Positions 9,795 through 17,847 of a stretch of DNA of 64,000 bases are shown one piece after another. The notes under the pieces are model-generated. The model had not been told where the DNA came from, made no database searches, and saw nothing but the letters and a program-made list of their open reading frames with translations. Made by a program: the position numbers and the translations under genes. Positions within the stretch are counted from its first letter, which is position 1. Each line of letters opens with the position of its first letter. The DNA is from Neobacillus niacini NBRC 15566 (lineage in GTDB: Bacteria > Bacillota > Bacilli > Bacillales > Cytobacillaceae): NCBI RefSeq assembly GCF_001591505.1, contig NZ_BCVA01000014.1, forward strand, positions 1 to 64,000. The letters are read 5' to 3'.

Positions 9795-10091
9795 TTAACT
9801 TTTCACTTTTAAATAGACTTCATCATATTTTGTGGCTAATTCAAAATCCAAAGCCGTTAAACCTTTAGCATTCCATGATGATATTCGTAATGTAACAACC
9901 TTATAATCTATTGAGATAAATGGATGATGGTTAGCCTGCTCAGATAGGTTAGCAACTGATTGAACGAAATCAATTCCCTTTAAATAGTCACGAAAACGAA
10001 ACTTTCGCTCGATCCATTTTTCATCTGTTAATCTCCAGTCTGGAACGGAGGATAACTTTTCTTGAACCTCCGAAGGGGTTAGTTTTTCCAC
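9795..10091 (-). CDS. phhB: pterin-4a-carbinolamine dehydratase
   Basis: This enzyme recycles the pterin cofactor by dehydrating the 4a-hydroxy-tetrahydropterin made by PhhA. The 98-residue protein has the family motif with the paired histidines ([13 protein letters not shown]) and the C-terminal [15 protein letters not shown] chose GTG 10091 because AAAGGAG lies 8 nt upstream; the alternative GTG at 10100 abuts that same ribosome binding site. It is the first gene of phhB-phhA, a pairing that supports both assignments. Confidence 0.93.
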   Translation of the reverse strand: MEKLTPSEVQEKLSSVPDWRLTDEKWIERKFRFRDYLKGIDFVQSVANLSEQANHHPFISIDYKVVTLRISSWNAKGLTALDFELATKYDEVYLKVKS

Positions 10092-10112
10092 TATCTTCAC
10101 TCCTTTATACTA

Positions 10113-10126
10113 ATAAAGCGCTTTCA
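10113..10126 (-). promoter_or_regulatory. cre-like site in the phhB leader
   Basis: On the minus strand the 14-mer TGAAAGCGCTTTAT matches 12 of 14 positions of the CcpA site consensus TGWAANCGNTNWCA. It lies just upstream of the phhB ribosome binding site, a place where bound CcpA would block transcription. Confidence 0.55.
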
Positions 10127-10409
10127 TTCAATTTGGAGCCATCATTAAATATTATTCAATTACAATAAAAAAAACACTGTCAGTTTTTATTGTTTGCTTG
10201 AAGGGCAAATCAACTAACTGAGTCAATTTAAGATCAGAACTTTTACTGATAATCTCTCCTTGAAAAAACAAAAAGTAAAAGTTAGTTCATTTTTACTATT
10301 TTTAATATTTATAATATTTGAAATATTGACACTATTTATTCACCGTGTTAAGGTTGTTTTAGTGAAAGCGCTTTTACTACATATTGTTTAACTAAGGAGG
10401 AACCATTTA
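10127..10409. promoter_or_regulatory. divergent intergenic region between phhB and the SMP-30 gene
   Basis: This AT-rich region (the phhB to SMP-30 gap is 318 bp) contains no gene. On the plus strand TTGACA at 10326-10331 is a good -35 box, with only a weak -10 candidate (TAAGGT, 10349-10354). A cre-like site follows at 10363-10376. An imperfect inverted repeat (AGTAAAA ... TTTTACT) lies near 10274-10297. No convincing promoter for phhB was identified. Confidence 0.5.
10363..10376 (+). promoter_or_regulatory. cre-like site upstream of the SMP-30 gene
   Basis: TGAAAGCGCTTTTA matches 13 of 14 positions of the cre consensus TGWAANCGNTNWCA. It lies between the predicted promoter (-35 at 10326) and the GTG start at 10410, which is a typical repressive position for CcpA. 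Confidence 0.65.
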
Positions 10410-11378
10410 GTGAGGAAAAGAGTTTTAGCTATAACACTACTTATATTGATCTCCCTTGTAACTGTAACAGCCGCAGTTGCAGGCTCTACCCCAGGAGGAA
10501 AACCGCCGGCAAAGGAAAGACATACTATTACAGAAATTGTTCCTAAAGATGCCGTTTGGGAAAAGGTCTCCACTTCAGCCGGGTTTCTAGAGGGTCTTAA
10601 TTTTGATCGCGATGGAAATATGTGGATGACTGCAATTTTTTCTGGAGAAATCATGAAGTTTGACAAAAATGGTAAGTCAAAGGTTGTTGCAACTTATGGA
10701 AACCCTAACGGGGCAAAGTTTCATAAGGATGGACGCCTGTTTATCGCTGATCTAAACGGGGAGCTCTATTACATTGATCCTGTTAGCGGAAAAAGGACAA
10801 CAATAACGGAAAAATTCAATACTGAGCATTTAAGAGGACTTAATGATCTTGTATTCGATGATAAAGGAGGAGTATACTTTACAGAACCACATGGGTCTAG
10901 CGCACTGAATCCAAATGGTCGAGTCTTTTATCTTCCTCCGGGTGAAGGTGCAAAAGTTCAACTCTTCCAGGAGAATATAGCATATCCAAACGGGATTGCC
11001 ATTTCACCAGATGGCCAGCGTGTATATATCTCTGAATATGGAAAAAATCGAATCATCGGTGCCCCTGCAGTGAATGCAAAAGATATATATGATACACCGT
11101 ATGTTTTTGCTCGATTTGAGGGTGGAGTCGGACCCGATGGATTAGCTGTTGATACCGAAGGAAATGTATATGTAGCACATTACAAAGCTGGTGAAGTGGT
11201 CGTTGTGGACCCTAATGGTTTTCAATTCGGTACCATCCGTCTTCCAGAAGATGCTGGTACTTACAGTACCAATCTTGCTTTCCATGATGGACATCTATAT
11301 GTCACAGAATCAAACAAAAACGAAGTTTGGCGAATTAAGGTTAATAAAAGTGGCCTAACACCATACGGATTACAATGA
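10410..11378 (+). CDS. exported SMP-30/gluconolactonase-like beta-propeller protein
   Basis: This 322-residue protein has a clear N-terminal signal peptide (MRKRVLAITLLILISLVTVT, ending in AVAG), so it is secreted or cell-wall exposed. The rest consists of repeated beta-propeller blades with the SMP-30/gluconolaconase/LRE pattern, for example RDGNMWMT, KDGRLFIAD, DKGGVYFTEP, YPNGIAISPDGQRVYISE and GPDGLAVDTEGNVYVA. Family members are calcium-dependent lactonases or esterases; the substrate here is unknown. The start is GTG 10410 with a TAAGGAGG ribosome binding site 9 nt upstream. It is monocistronic, with a terminator at 11498, and probably under catabolite control from the cre site. Confidence 0.85.
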   Translation: MRKRVLAITLLILISLVTVTAAVAGSTPGGKPPAKERHTITEIVPKDAVWEKVSTSAGFLEGLNFDRDGNMWMTAIFSGEIMKFDKNGKSKVVATYGNPNGAKFHKDGRLFIADLNGELYYIDPVSGKRTTITEKFNTEHLRGLNDLVFDDKGGVYFTEPHGSSALNPNGRVFYLPPGEGAKVQLFQENIAYPNGIAISPDGQRVYISEYGKNRIIGAPAVNAKDIYDTPYVFARFEGGVGPDGLAVDTEGNVYVAHYKAGEVVVVDPNGFQFGTIRLPEDAGTYSTNLAFHDGHLYVTESNKNEVWRIKVNKSGLTPYGLQ

Positions 11379-11497
11379 CTCTTATCGCTGATAACTGCTT
11401 ATTAATAAGTTAACTTTTTGGAAGTTAGGAAATTCAAAAATTACATTAATTTTAACACTCACCTGAACAACAAAAAAATCGCTATTGCAACTTAATT

Positions 11498-11531
11498 AAA
11501 ACCCAAGTGAGACTATGCACTTGGGTTTTTC
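11498..11531. terminator. Rho-independent terminator
   Basis: A 9-bp perfect stem (11501-11509 with 11518-11526) is flanked by A-rich and T-rich tails. It lies between the convergent SMP-30 and metallophosphoesterase genes and can act for both. Confidence 0.9.
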
Positions 11532-11579
11532 TTCTCTCGTCAGGATAATATCATTTTAAAGTACATTTATTCACAATTT

Positions 11580-12686
11580 TTATTTTATTGCAGGGTTAAA
11601 GGAAAGGTGAATTTGGACGATTTCTGAACGTGTGCCAATTCGAATCGGTAAGCCCCAGACACCATAGCCGGAGGAAACAATCGATTGGAGCTGCCCTTTT
11701 TTCAGATAGCCAAAATCATTTTCAAAAATCTTATCGGTTATAAGATTACCTGGTGCAACTTGTCCCCGATGTGTATGACCTGATAAAATAAGGTCCACAC
11801 CGTTCGTTTCGGCGATATCTAAATCGTAGGGCTGGTGCTCCAGGAGAAAAACTGGTTTCTTTAGGTCGACTTGTTTCATTAATGTAGAAAGCTCCGCTCT
11901 AACTACATCCTGATAACCTCGATCTTTCCTCCCTACAAGGGAAATCCCCTCAGGAAGGTCCAATACCTCATCATCTAAAACCTTCATACCGCTGTTATTA
12001 AAGATCTTAACAAGATCGACGTCATCACGATCATGATTACCGAGGGAAGCATACACAGGTGCTTTGATTTGTTTTAAGATCTCTGGAATACCTTTTTCAA
12101 GAAATGGCGTAATATCATCATCAATAATATCTCCAGGAAATAACACAAGATCAGGATTTTGAGAATTTATATATTCCACCAATTTCTTTGCCTGTCCGCT
12201 TCCAGATAAATCCCCGAAATGCATATCCGAAGCCATAATAATTTTTAGATTTTGTTTCCCTTCTACCTGTTTCGGGATATTAATTTGATAGGTTGTCACT
12301 TTAGGACTGTAGGCATTAAACACTCCGAAAAAGAATGAACCAACCATCACAACTAATACGCTGTATCCTGTCCATTTAACAAACTTCTCTTTCTGTACCT
12401 TTGTAAATCTTCTTAAAAAAATGGATAAGTTGGCTAGGGGTAGCAGCAATATCAGAAAATAAAATAACGACAGCCACGCGGCTCCAAGCCATGTAAAAAA
12501 TAAACTCTCATCCAGCCAGCGTGAGAACACGAAAGAGTAAGCAAAAAGAACGAGTACAACCCAGAAGATTATTTTTATACTCTTTCGGTCACCACTTATT
12601 TGCTTCAACCAAACCCAAATATTATAGCCTATGTAAAAAATCAATACATTATATAGTAAGATTATTCCTATCCCAACAGCCCACAC
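11580..12686 (-). CDS. membrane-anchored metallophosphoesterase
   Basis: This is a calcineurin-like phosphoesterase with an N-terminal membrane domain of about four helices and a C-terminal catalytic domain facing outward or at the membrane surface. The metal-binding motifs are complete: DMHFGD, GDIIDD, GNHD and GHTHRGQ. It resembles B. subtilis YkuE/YkoQ-type proteins. The start is uncertain. I prefer GTG 12686, which has AAAGGAGA 9 nt upstream; an ATG at 12752 would add 22 residues but has no ribosome binding site. It is an isolated gene. The substrate is unknown; lipid head groups are possible for membrane members of this family. Confidence 0.87.
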   Translation of the reverse strand: MWAVGIGIILLYNVLIFYIGYNIWVWLKQISGDRKSIKIIFWVVLVLFAYSFVFSRWLDESLFFTWLGAAWLSLFYFLILLLPLANLSIFLRRFTKVQKEKFVKWTGYSVLVVMVGSFFFGVFNAYSPKVTTYQINIPKQVEGKQNLKIIMASDMHFGDLSGSGQAKKLVEYINSQNPDLVLFPGDIIDDDITPFLEKGIPEILKQIKAPVYASLGNHDRDDVDLVKIFNNSGMKVLDDEVLDLPEGISLVGRKDRGYQDVVRAELSTLMKQVDLKKPVFLLEHQPYDLDIAETNGVDLILSGHTHRGQVAPGNLITDKIFENDFGYLKKGQLQSIVSSGYGVWGLPIRIGTRSEIVQIHLSFNPAIK

Positions 12687-12867
12687 AGAAGTAAATCTCC
12701 TTTTCACCAGAAGTCTTACTATAATTAGACAATATTTGAGCTCATTTAACAAATAATTAAGACTCGTTATTTACCATTAATTCGCAAGGTTGATATTACC
12801 AACACTTCCTCCTCTTATTTTTTGATACAATTTCATAGTCAGAGAATAATAGGGAGGTATACAATCT

Positions 12868-14019
12868 ATGAAAAAAAGCAAAATCCTCCTTGCCCTGGTA
12901 ATCCTCATTACCTTTACAGGGGGAATATTTACAGGAGTGTTTTATACCAAAACTAAAACAGAAGAAGCGTCAAAACCGCATAAAATAGAAAAAGCTTCAG
13001 AATCGGTAAAACTTCCCGAAGAAAAAGCAATTTCAGAGGAAAGTATTGAGGAATCGAAAGTGTTATTGGGCTATGTACAAGATTTTCGCGACCCGAATGT
13101 GGTTGATTACTCTAAGTTAACACATGCTATCTTCTCGTTTGCGCATCCGACTGCGGATGGCGAGATCTTGCTAAATGGTGATACAGCCATCAATAATTTA
13201 CGAGCAATGGTCAAGGAAGCTGACAAATACAATACAAAAGTAATTCTAGCGGTTGGCGGCTGGTTTCATATCAATGGCGGGGAATCCTACGAGCCATTTA
13301 AAGCAGCCATCAGCAATCCAGATTCTAGAACAAGACTTGTGAATGAACTTACTAATATTGCAGACCGTGAACAACTAGACGGTATTGATATCGATTTCGA
13401 GCACCCTCGTTCAAAAGCAGACGCGGCAAACTTGGCAGCATTTGCTAAAGAGCTAAGCGATCAGCTTCATCCAAAAGGTAAAGAACTATCGATTGCGGTT
13501 TATGCCAAAATTCATGCGGTGACAGGCACCGAGATGGGCTTTGTTGTTTATGAACCTTCTACTTTCCAGTATGTCGACCATGTAAATATTATGGCCTATG
13601 ACGGCCAGTGGGACGGCGGTTACAACGCAGCGAATTTATCACCTTATCCGTTTACGGAGAAAATAGTAAGCTATTGGGCAAATTTGTTTGACCAAAACAA
13701 TTTGCCAAAAGAAAAGCTTGTTTTAGGAGTACCATTTTATGCTCAGCCTGAAAACCCTGATATTAAACAGGTTTCTTATGCCGCTATCGTTAACAGTGAT
13801 CCTGCAAATGCTGTGAATGATACGGTGAGTATGAATGGAACGATTTATCATTATAATGGTGTCGAAACCATAAAAAAGAAGACCAATCTAGCACTTGATC
13901 ACGGCTTTGGAGGTATGATGCTATGGGAAGCTGGTCATGACAGTAAAGGTGACCATAGCTTAACAACAGCAATATACGATGAATTAGTTAAATCGAATAA
14001 TAACCTCGCAAAGAAATAA
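12868..14019 (+). CDS. exported glycosyl hydrolase family 18 protein
   Basis: This 383-residue GH18 (chitinase-like) enzyme has an N-terminal signal or signal-anchor segment (residues 5-25) and a charged linker to about residue 65. The catalytic motif DGIDIDFE is complete, with Asp171, Asp174, Asp176 and the proton donor Glu178. Other GH18 landmarks are VILAVGGW near residue 125 and a YDGQWDG segment. There is no LysM or chitin-binding domain. The ATG at 12868 has an AGGGAGGT ribosome binding site. Activity on chitin, chito-oligomers or peptidoglycan cannot be told apart by sequence. Confidence 0.9.
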   Translation: MKKSKILLALVILITFTGGIFTGVFYTKTKTEEASKPHKIEKASESVKLPEEKAISEESIEESKVLLGYVQDFRDPNVVDYSKLTHAIFSFAHPTADGEILLNGDTAINNLRAMVKEADKYNTKVILAVGGWFHINGGESYEPFKAAISNPDSRTRLVNELTNIADREQLDGIDIDFEHPRSKADAANLAAFAKELSDQLHPKGKELSIAVYAKIHAVTGTEMGFVVYEPSTFQYVDHVNIMAYDGQWDGGYNAANLSPYPFTEKIVSYWANLFDQNNLPKEKLVLGVPFYAQPENPDIKQVSYAAIVNSDPANAVNDTVSMNGTIYHYNGVETIKKKTNLALDHGFGGMMLWEAGHDSKGDHSLTTAIYDELVKSNNNLAKK

Positions 14020-14020
14020 C

Positions 14021-14062
14021 AAAAGGCTGCACATTCTTAACAAAGAGCGTGCAGCCTTTTTC
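14021..14062. terminator. bidirectional Rho-independent terminator
   Basis: A perfect 12-bp stem (14021-14032 with 14049-14060) carries A and T tails. It separates the convergent GH18 and trhO genes. Confidence 0.95.
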
Positions 14063-15010
14063 TTATGCTTGTAAATTCATTAATCTTTCATTCACTTCTT
14101 CTTCAGTTAAACCATGCTGTGCCACATAGCGGTTTCGTGGGTGCGTCCTGCACTCATGAGAACAGCTGCGCAGGTGACGGTGTTCATTTTCCTCAGAGCA
14201 GAGAATTTTCTTATTACACTCCGGATTAGCACAGTTTACGTAACGCTCACAAGGGTCACCAGTGAAATAATCCTTACCTACAACCACATGTTCTTTTTGA
14301 TTGACTGGAACGGCAATGCGCTCGTCAAATACATAAAGCTGTCCATCCCATAGGTCACCTTGAACCTCTGGATCTTTTCCGTACGTCACAATACCGCCTT
14401 CTAATTGTGAAACATCTTCAAACCCTTCTTTTACAAGCCAGCCTGAGAATTTTTCACAGCGGATACCGCCTGTGCAATAAGTAAGAATCTTTTTCCCTTC
14501 GAATTGCTCCTTATTATCTCGAATCCAATCAGGCAGATCACGGAAATTTAATATGTCAGGGCGAACAGCGCCTCGGAAATGACCTAAATCATATTCATAA
14601 TCATTACGTGCGTCAATCACAACAGTATCTTCTCTTTGCATCGCTTCAAAAAATTCTTTCGGTTTTAGATGTTTTCCTGTTGTAACAAGTGGGTCCACAT
14701 CATCCTCTAGACGAAGTGTAACAAGCTCTGGTCGATAACGAACTCTCATTTTTTTGAACGCATGCTCTGTTGCTTCATCGATTTTGAATACTGTACCTGC
14801 AAAAAGCGGGTGTTCATTCATATATTTTATATAAGCGTCAGTTTGCTCAACTGTACCTGACACAGTACCGTTAATTCCTTCTGAGGCAATAATGATTCGA
14901 CCCTTAAGGCCTAACTCATTACAAAACTGAAGATGTTCTTGCTGAACCTCTTCTGGATTTTCTATATGGACATATTTATAATACAATAACACTAGAAATT
15001 CTTGATTCAT
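14063..15010 (-). CDS. trhO: tRNA uridine(34) hydroxylase, rhodanese family
   Basis: TrhO hydroxylates U34 of certain tRNAs on the way to 5-methoxyuridine (mo5U) or cmo5U. The protein has an N-terminal acylphosphatase-like domain, a central rhodanese domain with the active loop CTGGIRC, and a Cys-rich C-terminus with several CxxxxC pairs ([19 protein letters not shown]). This is the YceA/YbfQ architecture at the normal length of about 315 residues. I chose ATG 15010, which has AAGGTGGT just upstream; the GTG at 15019 overlaps that ribosome binding site. The gene stands alone between terminators. Confidence 0.92.
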   Translation of the reverse strand: MNQEFLVLLYYKYVHIENPEEVQQEHLQFCNELGLKGRIIIASEGINGTVSGTVEQTDAYIKYMNEHPLFAGTVFKIDEATEHAFKKMRVRYRPELVTLRLEDDVDPLVTTGKHLKPKEFFEAMQREDTVVIDARNDYEYDLGHFRGAVRPDILNFRDLPDWIRDNKEQFEGKKILTYCTGGIRCEKFSGWLVKEGFEDVSQLEGGIVTYGKDPEVQGDLWDGQLYVFDERIAVPVNQKEHVVVGKDYFTGDPCERYVNCANPECNKKILCSEENEHRHLRSCSHECRTHPRNRYVAQHGLTEEEVNERLMNLQA

Positions 15011-15117
15011 ATTTACCACCTTATTTACTTTTATACATTCCTTATATTAATAACCGAATTATTATATCAATAATCGTGCATAAATTTCAATTGATAAGAA
15101 TTATTCTAACTTGCATG

Positions 15118-15153
15118 AAAAATAACACTAACGCTGGGTTAGTGTTATTTTTT
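15118..15153. terminator. Rho-independent terminator
   Basis: A perfect 12-bp stem (15121-15132 with 15138-15149) with A/T tails lies directly downstream of the extradiol dioxygenase stop codon on the minus strand. Confidence 0.93.
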
Positions 15154-15157
15154 GCTA

Positions 15158-15937
15158 TCATCCAAATTGCCATACGCTATGACTTAGGTTTCCATATCTA
15201 AAGCTACGATGTAATAATTTTGCTTTTTGGTTGTCATCTGCTGCTCCCATAGCATAAAAAATTGGAACAAAATGTTCATTTCCATATGGAGGTACAGCAT
15301 ACTGTGCATTTGGAGCGATTGAATCGTATTTAAACAATGAATCTGTATCCCATGTATGAAGATGATGAGCTAACCAATCATCAAACTCCAATGCCCATTG
15401 ATCAGTTTTTCCATTGTCTGCAAAATTTACTGCCCTCAAATTGTGAACCGTTCCCCCGCTGCCTATAATTAGAACATCGTTAGCACGTAATTCAGCCAGT
15501 GACTTTCCGACTTTATATTGTTCTTCTGGAGTTAAATTAGGATTTACCGACATGGCAATGACAGGGACATCTGCTTCTGGGTAAAGTAAACGTAGCACCA
15601 CCCAAGCACCGTGATCCAATCCGCGTTTCGTTTCTACATCGAAAGGAATACCATTTTCTTTGAATAAATCCTTTATTTGATTTGAGATTTGGTGTAGACC
15701 TTTAGCTGGATATTTAATGGTATATAACGATGGGTCGAAGCCACCGAAATCATAAATAGTGTCATATTGGTCTACTTCGCTCACTTTTTGCGATCTAGAT
15801 TCCCAATGGGCGGAAAATAAAACAATTGCCTTAGGGCGTGGTAAAGAATGTCCCATTTGATTTAAAAATTGAGTATACTCATTGTTTTCAATCGCTAGTA
15901 ATGGTGCACCATGAGCAATAAACAGTGATGGCATCAT
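15158..15937 (-). CDS. LigB/DODA-type extradiol aromatic ring-opening dioxygenase family protein
   Basis: This 259-residue enzyme belongs to the class III extradiol dioxygenase family that includes 4,5-DOPA dioxygenase (YgiD). Family histidines are visible in AHGAP (His9), SAHWESR, LDHGAW and GTVHNLR, and the C-terminus has NEHFVPIFYAMG. These enzymes cleave catechol rings with a single metal ion (zinc or iron). It is the last gene of a three-gene operon with DoxX and an esterase. That context resembles quinone/catechol stress operons (mhq genes of B. subtilis), so detoxification of catechols is the likely role (inference). Confidence 0.87.
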   Translation of the reverse strand: MMPSLFIAHGAPLLAIENNEYTQFLNQMGHSLPRPKAIVLFSAHWESRSQKVSEVDQYDTIYDFGGFDPSLYTIKYPAKGLHQISNQIKDLFKENGIPFDVETKRGLDHGAWVVLRLLYPEADVPVIAMSVNPNLTPEEQYKVGKSLAELRANDVLIIGSGGTVHNLRAVNFADNGKTDQWALEFDDWLAHHLHTWDTDSLFKYDSIAPNAQYAVPPYGNEHFVPIFYAMGAADDNQKAKLLHRSFRYGNLSHSVWQFG

Positions 15938-15956
15938 AGTACTTTTCCCTCCTATA

Positions 15957-16376
15957 TTAAAGAGATTGTGTTTGGTTATTTTGTCCTTTAAAAAACACTT
16001 TATCTAAAGCAAACATCTTACTATCATTTATGGCAATGAATAATGCGATTGCTAGTAATGCTAAATCCAATTCCCAGCCTGCACCTTGTCCATTTCCTAA
16101 GAAGCCGCCAGCCAATTTCACTTTAACAGTCGCTCCAAGCATTAATAATACAAACAGTGCTGATACAATTCTGCTTCCTAAACCAATGATTAATGCAAGC
16201 CCTCCAACCATTTCTAACACTGCAACACCATAGGCTAGTACTCCTGGTAAGCCAATCGAATCAAACCAGCCAACGATATTTTCAATCCCGCCTTGGAATT
16301 TCACTAATCCATGAATAAAAAACGTAACCCCTAACACTATACGTAAAATAAATGTACTTACTTCTATCTTTTTCAT
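15957..16376 (-). CDS. DoxX family membrane protein (MhqP-like)
   Basis: This 139-residue protein has four hydrophobic helices, with the DoxX family motif FxxHGxxKF (residues 21-27, FIHGLVKF) and the central YGVAVLEMVGGLALIIG segment. Its start overlaps the upstream esterase by 4 nt. DoxX proteins such as MhqP and CatD of B. subtilis are linked to resistance against quinones and thiol-reactive electrophiles. The biochemical function is unresolved. Operon context with the esterase and ring-cleavage dioxygenase supports that role. Confidence 0.87.
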   Translation of the reverse strand: MKKIEVSTFILRIVLGVTFFIHGLVKFQGGIENIVGWFDSIGLPGVLAYGVAVLEMVGGLALIIGLGSRIVSALFVLLMLGATVKVKLAGGFLGNGQGAGWELDLALLAIALFIAINDSKMFALDKVFFKGQNNQTQSL

Positions 16377-17044
16377 CTCTTCTGTCTCTCCCTTAATGTA
16401 TTATTTTTTAAATCTTCTAATAACCAGTTTGTAAAATCCTGAAGATTACTTTTAGACACACTATGTCCTTCTACATATGTCTTAAAAGTAACGTTTGCAC
16501 CTAATTGACGAAAATACTCGTTGTTGGCAAGTCCCCACTCATATGGAAGCACTTGATCCATTTCTCCATGTGAAATAAATACCGATAACTCATTTACAGC
16601 TTTGATCTCATATTCTTCTTTTACGAAGGCTGGAATGTAACCACTTAAAGCAACAACGCCTTTTATTTTATCTCCTAATGTCAAGCCTAGCGTCATCGCT
16701 AAAATCGCACCTTGGCTAAAACCTAACAAGTATAATTGAGATGTATCTAGTGGATACTGTTCGCAAGTATAGTCAACAAAGTTAGTTAGCTTGGTTACTC
16801 CCTCATCGAAAACTTCTCGGTGGGGCTTACCGTACCCTTCAATGGTAAAGAAAGCAAAACCTGGCGGCTGCGAGAGGTGACCGCGAATACTGAAGATGTA
16901 AAATCGTTCTTCTAAGCCGTTTACCAAAGACAGCATATTTTGTTCATTACTGCCTATTCCATGCATAATAAACAGCGCAGGATACTTTTTATCAGGATCG
17001 ATCTCGCTTGGACGGCGAAGCTCATAAATCATAGGTGCATTCAT
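16373..17044 (-). CDS. alpha/beta hydrolase, carboxylesterase/phospholipase family (MhqD-like)
   Basis: This 223-residue serine hydrolase belongs to the phospholipase/carboxylesterase family. The nucleophile elbow is GFSQGA, the acid is in the DQVLP segment and the catalytic His is in EGHSVS. Size and sequence layout match MhqD (YodD) of B. subtilis, induced by methylhydroquinone. It is the first gene of the operon, with an AGGAGGG ribosome binding site. The promoter region upstream contains an 18-bp inverted repeat shared with the divergent regulator. The true substrate is unknown. Confidence 0.87.
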   Translation of the reverse strand: MNAPMIYELRRPSEIDPDKKYPALFIMHGIGSNEQNMLSLVNGLEERFYIFSIRGHLSQPPGFAFFTIEGYGKPHREVFDEGVTKLTNFVDYTCEQYPLDTSQLYLLGFSQGAILAMTLGLTLGDKIKGVVALSGYIPAFVKEEYEIKAVNELSVFISHGEMDQVLPYEWGLANNEYFRQLGANVTFKTYVEGHSVSKSNLQDFTNWLLEDLKNNTLRERQKR

Positions 17045-17084
17045 ATCTATATCCCTCCTATCAGTATTTTAATAGTTAATAAAA

Positions 17085-17136
17085 GTTCATATTTGGAAAC
17101 ATAAGCCTAAAAAATAAAATGTTTTTAAATATGAAC
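17085..17136. promoter_or_regulatory. long inverted repeat, probable operator of the quinone-type operon
   Basis: Two 18-bp arms (17085-17102 and 17119-17136) are inverted copies of GTTCATATTTnnAAACAT, identical at 16 of 18 positions, with a 16-bp spacer. The repeat lies in the 187-bp region between the esterase operon and the divergent XRE-cupin gene. Arm centres are 34 bp apart. It is a good candidate for binding of a dimeric or tetrameric regulator. Confidence 0.65.
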
Positions 17137-17240
17137 ATTTGTTGCTTATAGGATAACAGCGAATCTTGTGGATTGTCAATGGGATTTTTGCTAATATATA
17201 AATATGTTCTATATTAGGAAACCATAAAAGGGTGATCAAA

Positions 17241-17774
17241 CTGGATATCGGCGCAAAAATTCGTGCTATTAGAAATCGAAAAAAAATCACAATCGCTCAA
17301 ATGTGTGAAGGTACTGGCCTTTCAAAAGGATTTATCAGTAACGTAGAAAACAATAACACTTCACCATCAATCAATACGCTGCAAACTATTGCCACTTATT
17401 TAGAGGTTCCATTACCTTACTTATTATTAGAAAAAAAACAACATTTACGCGTCGTTAGAAAAAATGCTAGAACAACGACTACGTTTAATCAGTTGAAAAT
17501 TGAGCACATCTCATCAATGGGAGGTTTGAGTTTAAGAAGTGTAGAGTTTCCTCCAGGCGCTTCGATAGGTGACGCCCATGCACATGAAGGGGAAGAATGC
17601 CATTTAGTCCTTGAGGGGAAAGTTTTAGCAGAGCAAGGAGAAGATTCTGTAATCTTAGAAGAAGGTGACTCCTTTAGTTGGAATGCCAGTGTTCCACATA
17701 CAGTTAAAAATATTGGAGATTGTAAGGCGGTTGTATTAATTGCAGTTTATACTCTAAACGAACTAAAGGATTAA
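17241..17774 (+). CDS. XRE family regulator with C-terminal cupin domain
   Basis: This one-component transcription factor of about 178 residues has an N-terminal helix-turn-helix (IGAKIRAIRNRKKITIAQMC, then GLSKGFISNVENN). Its C-terminal cupin_2 sensor domain carries a HAHEGEECHLVLEG metal-binding-type motif. I place the start at CTG 17241 (product MDIGAKIRAIR). GTG 17232 lies inside a near-perfect ribosome binding site (GGTGATC, 17231-17237) that is correctly spaced for CTG. Homologues start at this point. It is divergent from the esterase-DoxX-dioxygenase operon and may regulate it (inference). A terminator follows. Confidence 0.85.
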   Translation: MDIGAKIRAIRNRKKITIAQMCEGTGLSKGFISNVENNNTSPSINTLQTIATYLEVPLPYLLLEKKQHLRVVRKNARTTTTFNQLKIEHISSMGGLSLRSVEFPPGASIGDAHAHEGEECHLVLEGKVLAEQGEDSVILEEGDSFSWNASVPHTVKNIGDCKAVVLIAVYTLNELKD

Positions 17775-17791
17775 TTTTTTTCTCACCATTT

Positions 17792-17825
17792 AAAAAGGCG
17801 TCCATAGATTTGGACACCTTTTTAG
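17792..17825. terminator. Rho-independent terminator
   Basis: A stem of about 12 bp with one mismatch (17793-17804 with 17811-17822) has A/T tails. It lies between the convergent regulator gene and the end of the catabolic block, and marks the left edge of that block. Confidence 0.8.
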
Positions 17826-17847
17826 ATGGTTTTTGTCACATCAGATT

